Below, one piece after another: positions 61,737 to 64,000 of a stretch of DNA of 64,000 nucleotides. The position numbers and the translations under genes are program-made. Every line of letters starts with the position of its first letter. The stretch's first letter is position 1. The DNA is from Cyclobacterium sp. SYSU L10401 (GTDB lineage Bacteria > Bacteroidota > Bacteroidia > Cytophagales > Cyclobacteriaceae), in assembly GCF_010993705.1 (NCBI RefSeq), contig NZ_WOFO01000007.1, positions 186,001-250,000 on the forward strand. The letters are read 5' to 3'. The notes under the pieces were generated by a model. It had not been told where the DNA came from. It was given only the letters and a program-made list of their open reading frames with translations, and ran no database searches.

Positions 61737-62837
61737 TTAAATGCCTTCTATTTTACCTTTCCAGAAGGCCACCCTTTCCCTGTTCCAGGTGTAACAGGCT
61801 ACCAGGTGTCCATCTTCATAAAACATGGCCGGGTAGGACAATTCATCAGATTCCCCTTTCCCTTTCTCAATATCAAATTTAGTGGTCCAGGTGTGGCCAT
61901 TGTCTGTGGAGACAGCTACTGAAATAGGAAACCTGTCACCCCAATTTTCTGACACCGGGTTGTAAATAACGGCCAGCTTTTCCCCACCCAAATGGGCCAC
62001 ATCAATCCCACTGTTATTATTGGGAAGGGAGGTTTCACTCACTGCAGACCATGTTTTGCCAAAATCTTCCGAATCCGCCCTGCAGATTTTCCCCGAACTG
62101 CTTCTCATCAGCATGTGTACGTGGCCAGGTTTAGATTCCCACAGGGCCGGTTGGATCACCCCTTCTCCGGTGATCACATCCCTATCCATGTCCAGCTTTT
62201 CGGTAGCCTCCCAACTCTTTCCACCATCTTCAGAGCGGTCTACAAATACTGTCCATACTTTATCTTTTTCATCAGAGGCAGGGGCAAGCCAGGTGCCATC
62301 CGACAAAACCAGCATGTGGTTCCTCACCGGACCCCGTCCCCCTTTATCTCCGGGAACCAATTCCTCAGCCTGAGACCAGGTATCTCCTCCATCCTCTGTA
62401 TACTGGACCCAGGTTTCCCAGTAGTCTATTTCCTTTCCTACCTTAAAGTAAAGGTAAACTTTACCATCAGGCGCATTAAATAACACCGGGTTCCAGTGGG
62501 GATCATTCCTGACTTTTACCAGTAATTTAGGAGCTGACCAATTACCAGGACTTCCCTTGGATGTCCAAATCCCGACATCATCGTTCTTCTCATGAGAACC
62601 AGCAAACCAGGCCATCAAATAATTGCCGTCTCCCAATCCCGCCATGGTGGAAGCATGACATTGGGGAAAAGGCCTGTCATCCTCAAAAACATGGTCATAT
62701 GCTACCGTTTGGATAGACATTGCTTGAGGTTTCTTCTCTGTTTGGGTTTCTGATTCACCACTATTTTCCCGATGGCAGGACTGAAACAAAACCATCAATC
62801 CAAGCGCCATCAACCCATATTTACTTTTCTTTTTCAT
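61737..62837 (-). CDS. Sialidase-like (BNR/Asp-box) lipoprotein
   Basis: The start at 62837 (MKKKSKYGLMALGLMVLFQSCHRENSG) gives lipobox LFQSC; upstream in-frame Met codons at 62846, 62849 and 62867 are less fitting. The 366-residue protein is a propeller with Asp-boxes YTEDGGDTWSQ, SEDGGKSWEA, SEDFGKTWSA and STDNGHTWTT. Its blocks HASTMAGLGDGNYLMAWFAG, HWNPVLFN, RGPVRNHMLVLSDGTWL and SLPNNNSGID match the same family as the gene at 59486. The sialidase arginine triad is not obvious. It should act at the cell surface or in the periplasm on a glycan. Confidence 0.75.
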   Translation of the reverse strand: MKKKSKYGLMALGLMVLFQSCHRENSGESETQTEKKPQAMSIQTVAYDHVFEDDRPFPQCHASTMAGLGDGNYLMAWFAGSHEKNDDVGIWTSKGSPGNWSAPKLLVKVRNDPHWNPVLFNAPDGKVYLYFKVGKEIDYWETWVQYTEDGGDTWSQAEELVPGDKGGRGPVRNHMLVLSDGTWLAPASDEKDKVWTVFVDRSEDGGKSWEATEKLDMDRDVITGEGVIQPALWESKPGHVHMLMRSSSGKICRADSEDFGKTWSAVSETSLPNNNSGIDVAHLGGEKLAVIYNPVSENWGDRFPISVAVSTDNGHTWTTKFDIEKGKGESDELSYPAMFYEDGHLVACYTWNRERVAFWKGKIEGI

Positions 62838-63120
62838 ATATGCCATCATTTTAATTGCAAAAGGCAATGTAAATCAATGCCCGTTTCGATACTGTATATT
62901 CAGCTAAACTTAGGCGGGATAAATTTCCCTGCCGGACCAAGGGAGGAGGTAACACCCTTATATTAATTGTATCCTGCAAGACAGCTGGTAGTTTAATTTA
63001 GTGTTTCCAATAAAAAAAGACCAGCCAAATCTTCCATTTTAACTAAAATTTAGCTATCAAAACCCAGGATGAAGCCAACAACCTGGAATATTTAAATGGG
63101 GTTAAATATAAATTTTAATT

Positions 63121-64000
63121 TTAAATGGCATAAGAAAGAGACGGAACCTGAGTGGCTTCCAGCATAAAATTATGTAGCTTATAATTCTCAATAAACGCCG
63201 GTAGTTTTTCACTTCCAGGACCATACATGGCCAGCTCGACATAATCACTTGAGTGACCAGTGCCTGACCAGCCGATTCCGGTATAATTTGTTTGGATACT
63301 GGCCAGCAAGTGGCTGGGGACTTCACCTGATCCATACATACCATCCCCATCAGGGCCTTTAAATTTATTTAAAATAGCACTAGCTTCTTCATTTTTAAGT
63401 TGAAGCCCCTGATAAGCCTCTATCAGGTCCCGAACCTGGGAGGCTGTATTGTCAACAGAAAGTTGTCTTAAAATCCATTCGTTTGACCGGGTAGTGGTAT
63501 ATAGTTTCGAAAATTTATCACTGGAGAAAAGTCCTGGATTGGCATTGCCATGATCGGTAGTCATGATCACGAGGGTTTCTCCATCTTTGGCAGCGAAATC
63601 CAGCGCAACACCTACCGCCTCATCAAAATCGAGCTGGTCATATAAGAGGGCCGGTGCATCATTGCCATGGGCTGCCCAATCCACCTTACCTCCCTCAATT
63701 TGCATGGCAAAACCATTGGGATTTTGACCCAGTAGTTCTATGGCCTTGGCAGACATTTCAGCCAGTGAAGGAGTGGATTTCTTTAATTCAGGATCATTTT
63801 CTCTATCCAGGGCATAGGGCATGCCACCCTCACTAAAAACACCTAGAACAGGATCCTTGCCATTCAATTGGCTCATTTCATCCTTATTCCTGGCGATAGA
63901 AAAACCGGCTTTTCGAAACTCTCCGATAAGGTCGCGGTTATCCTTTCTCGTAGATGCCTCAAAAAGCTCGCTTCCTCCCCCCATCATCACATCAAATTTC
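63121..64000 (-). CDS. Alkaline phosphatase family protein, partial (N-terminus beyond right edge)
   Basis: The frame stays open past 64000 (KFDVMMGGGSELFEASTRKD), so the N-terminus with the nucleophile Ser and first metal ligands is outside the window. The visible 293 residues carry FAMQIEGGKVDWAAHGND (metal-binding Glu/Asp and His), TLVIMTTDHGNANPG (DH metal ligands) and GTGHSSDYVELAMYGPGSE (His ligand), as in PhoA-type alkaline phosphatases. It precedes the sialidase-like lipoprotein gene by 283 nt on the same strand. It should be a periplasmic or secreted phosphomonoesterase. Confidence 0.85.
   Translation of the reverse strand, partial: KFDVMMGGGSELFEASTRKDNRDLIGEFRKAGFSIARNKDEMSQLNGKDPVLGVFSEGGMPYALDRENDPELKKSTPSLAEMSAKAIELLGQNPNGFAMQIEGGKVDWAAHGNDAPALLYDQLDFDEAVGVALDFAAKDGETLVIMTTDHGNANPGLFSSDKFSKLYTTTRSNEWILRQLSVDNTASQVRDLIEAYQGLQLKNEEASAILNKFKGPDGDGMYGSGEVPSHLLASIQTNYTGIGWSGTGHSSDYVELAMYGPGSEKLPAFIENYKLHNFMLEATQVPSLSYAI

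Noticed and set aside
59486-62837. Firm call of true GH33 sialidases
   Set aside because: Asp-boxes are clear but an FRIP motif and arginine triad were not identified by eye, so the calls are kept as sialidase-like.
62913-62933. GC-rich stem downstream of the alkaline phosphatase gene as terminator
   Set aside because: The stem has a bulge and no clear T-run on the minus strand; too weak to list as a feature.

Overview
The window is about 64 kb from a chromosome of a free-living Bacteroidota, most likely a Cytophagales/Cyclobacteriaceae-type bacterium. The evidence is a SusC/SusD outer-membrane pair, tandem DUF4221-type lipoproteins, a long-form NusB, short ATP synthase epsilon encoded with beta away from other atp genes, many Bacteroidota signal peptides and lipoboxes, and promoters of the Bacteroidota type (TTTG, about 19 nt, TAnnTTTG). 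No phage, insertion sequence, CRISPR array or classical defence island was seen.

Layout. 1-5.8 kb: four tandem paralogous lipoproteins (one cut by the left edge), interrupted by an HTH/DUF4870 regulator, with phased short repeats and two palindromic repeats in the gaps. 6.1-8.1 kb: an ECF sigma factor, a likely anti-sigma partner and two DUF4252 proteins in one operon. 8.4-10.7 kb: tRNA-Phe diverging from an HdrE/HdrC-like plus HdrB-like iron-sulfur redox pair. 10.8-18.1 kb: a conserved orphan, an OmpA/TPR/PD40 lipoprotein, purM, a ceramidase-like hydrolase, a UbiA-like membrane protein with a methyltransferase, and a GDSL esterase. 18.7-22.6 kb: a glutamate-cysteine-ligase-like enzyme fused to two CBS domains, an aspartoacylase-family hydrolase and an alpha/beta hydrolase. 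22.6-24 kb: a decayed gene and a candidate small RNA.

24-28 kb: ZIP transporter, ApbE flavinyltransferase, ruvB, queG. 28.2-32.6 kb: an isolated susC-susD pair closed by a strong terminator. 32.8-37.5 kb: a beta-barrel protein, a small conserved protein, gltX and several orphans. 37.8-46.7 kb: polA, radA, a methyltransferase, an M14 carboxypeptidase, a dipeptide epimerase and an alpha-oxoamine-synthase-like enzyme. 46.8-55.7 kb: an ABC exporter, the nusB-ytxH-DUF1573-yajC-ybbR-coaE run, an NlpC/P60 lipoprotein and atpD-atpC.

55.8-64 kb, all on the minus strand: alkaline phosphatase (cut by the right edge), two sialidase-like propellers around a ChbG/YdjC-type deacetylase, a secreted propeller plus alpha-barrel protein, an internally deleted HpcH/HpaI aldolase and MurQ. 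This looks like a carbohydrate-processing locus without its own SusC/D. The most unusual items are the CBS-fused ligase operon, the Hdr-like pair, the phased TACCCTGT repeats, the REP-like palindromes and the in-frame deleted aldolase. Functions are from motif recognition by eye; no database search was possible.
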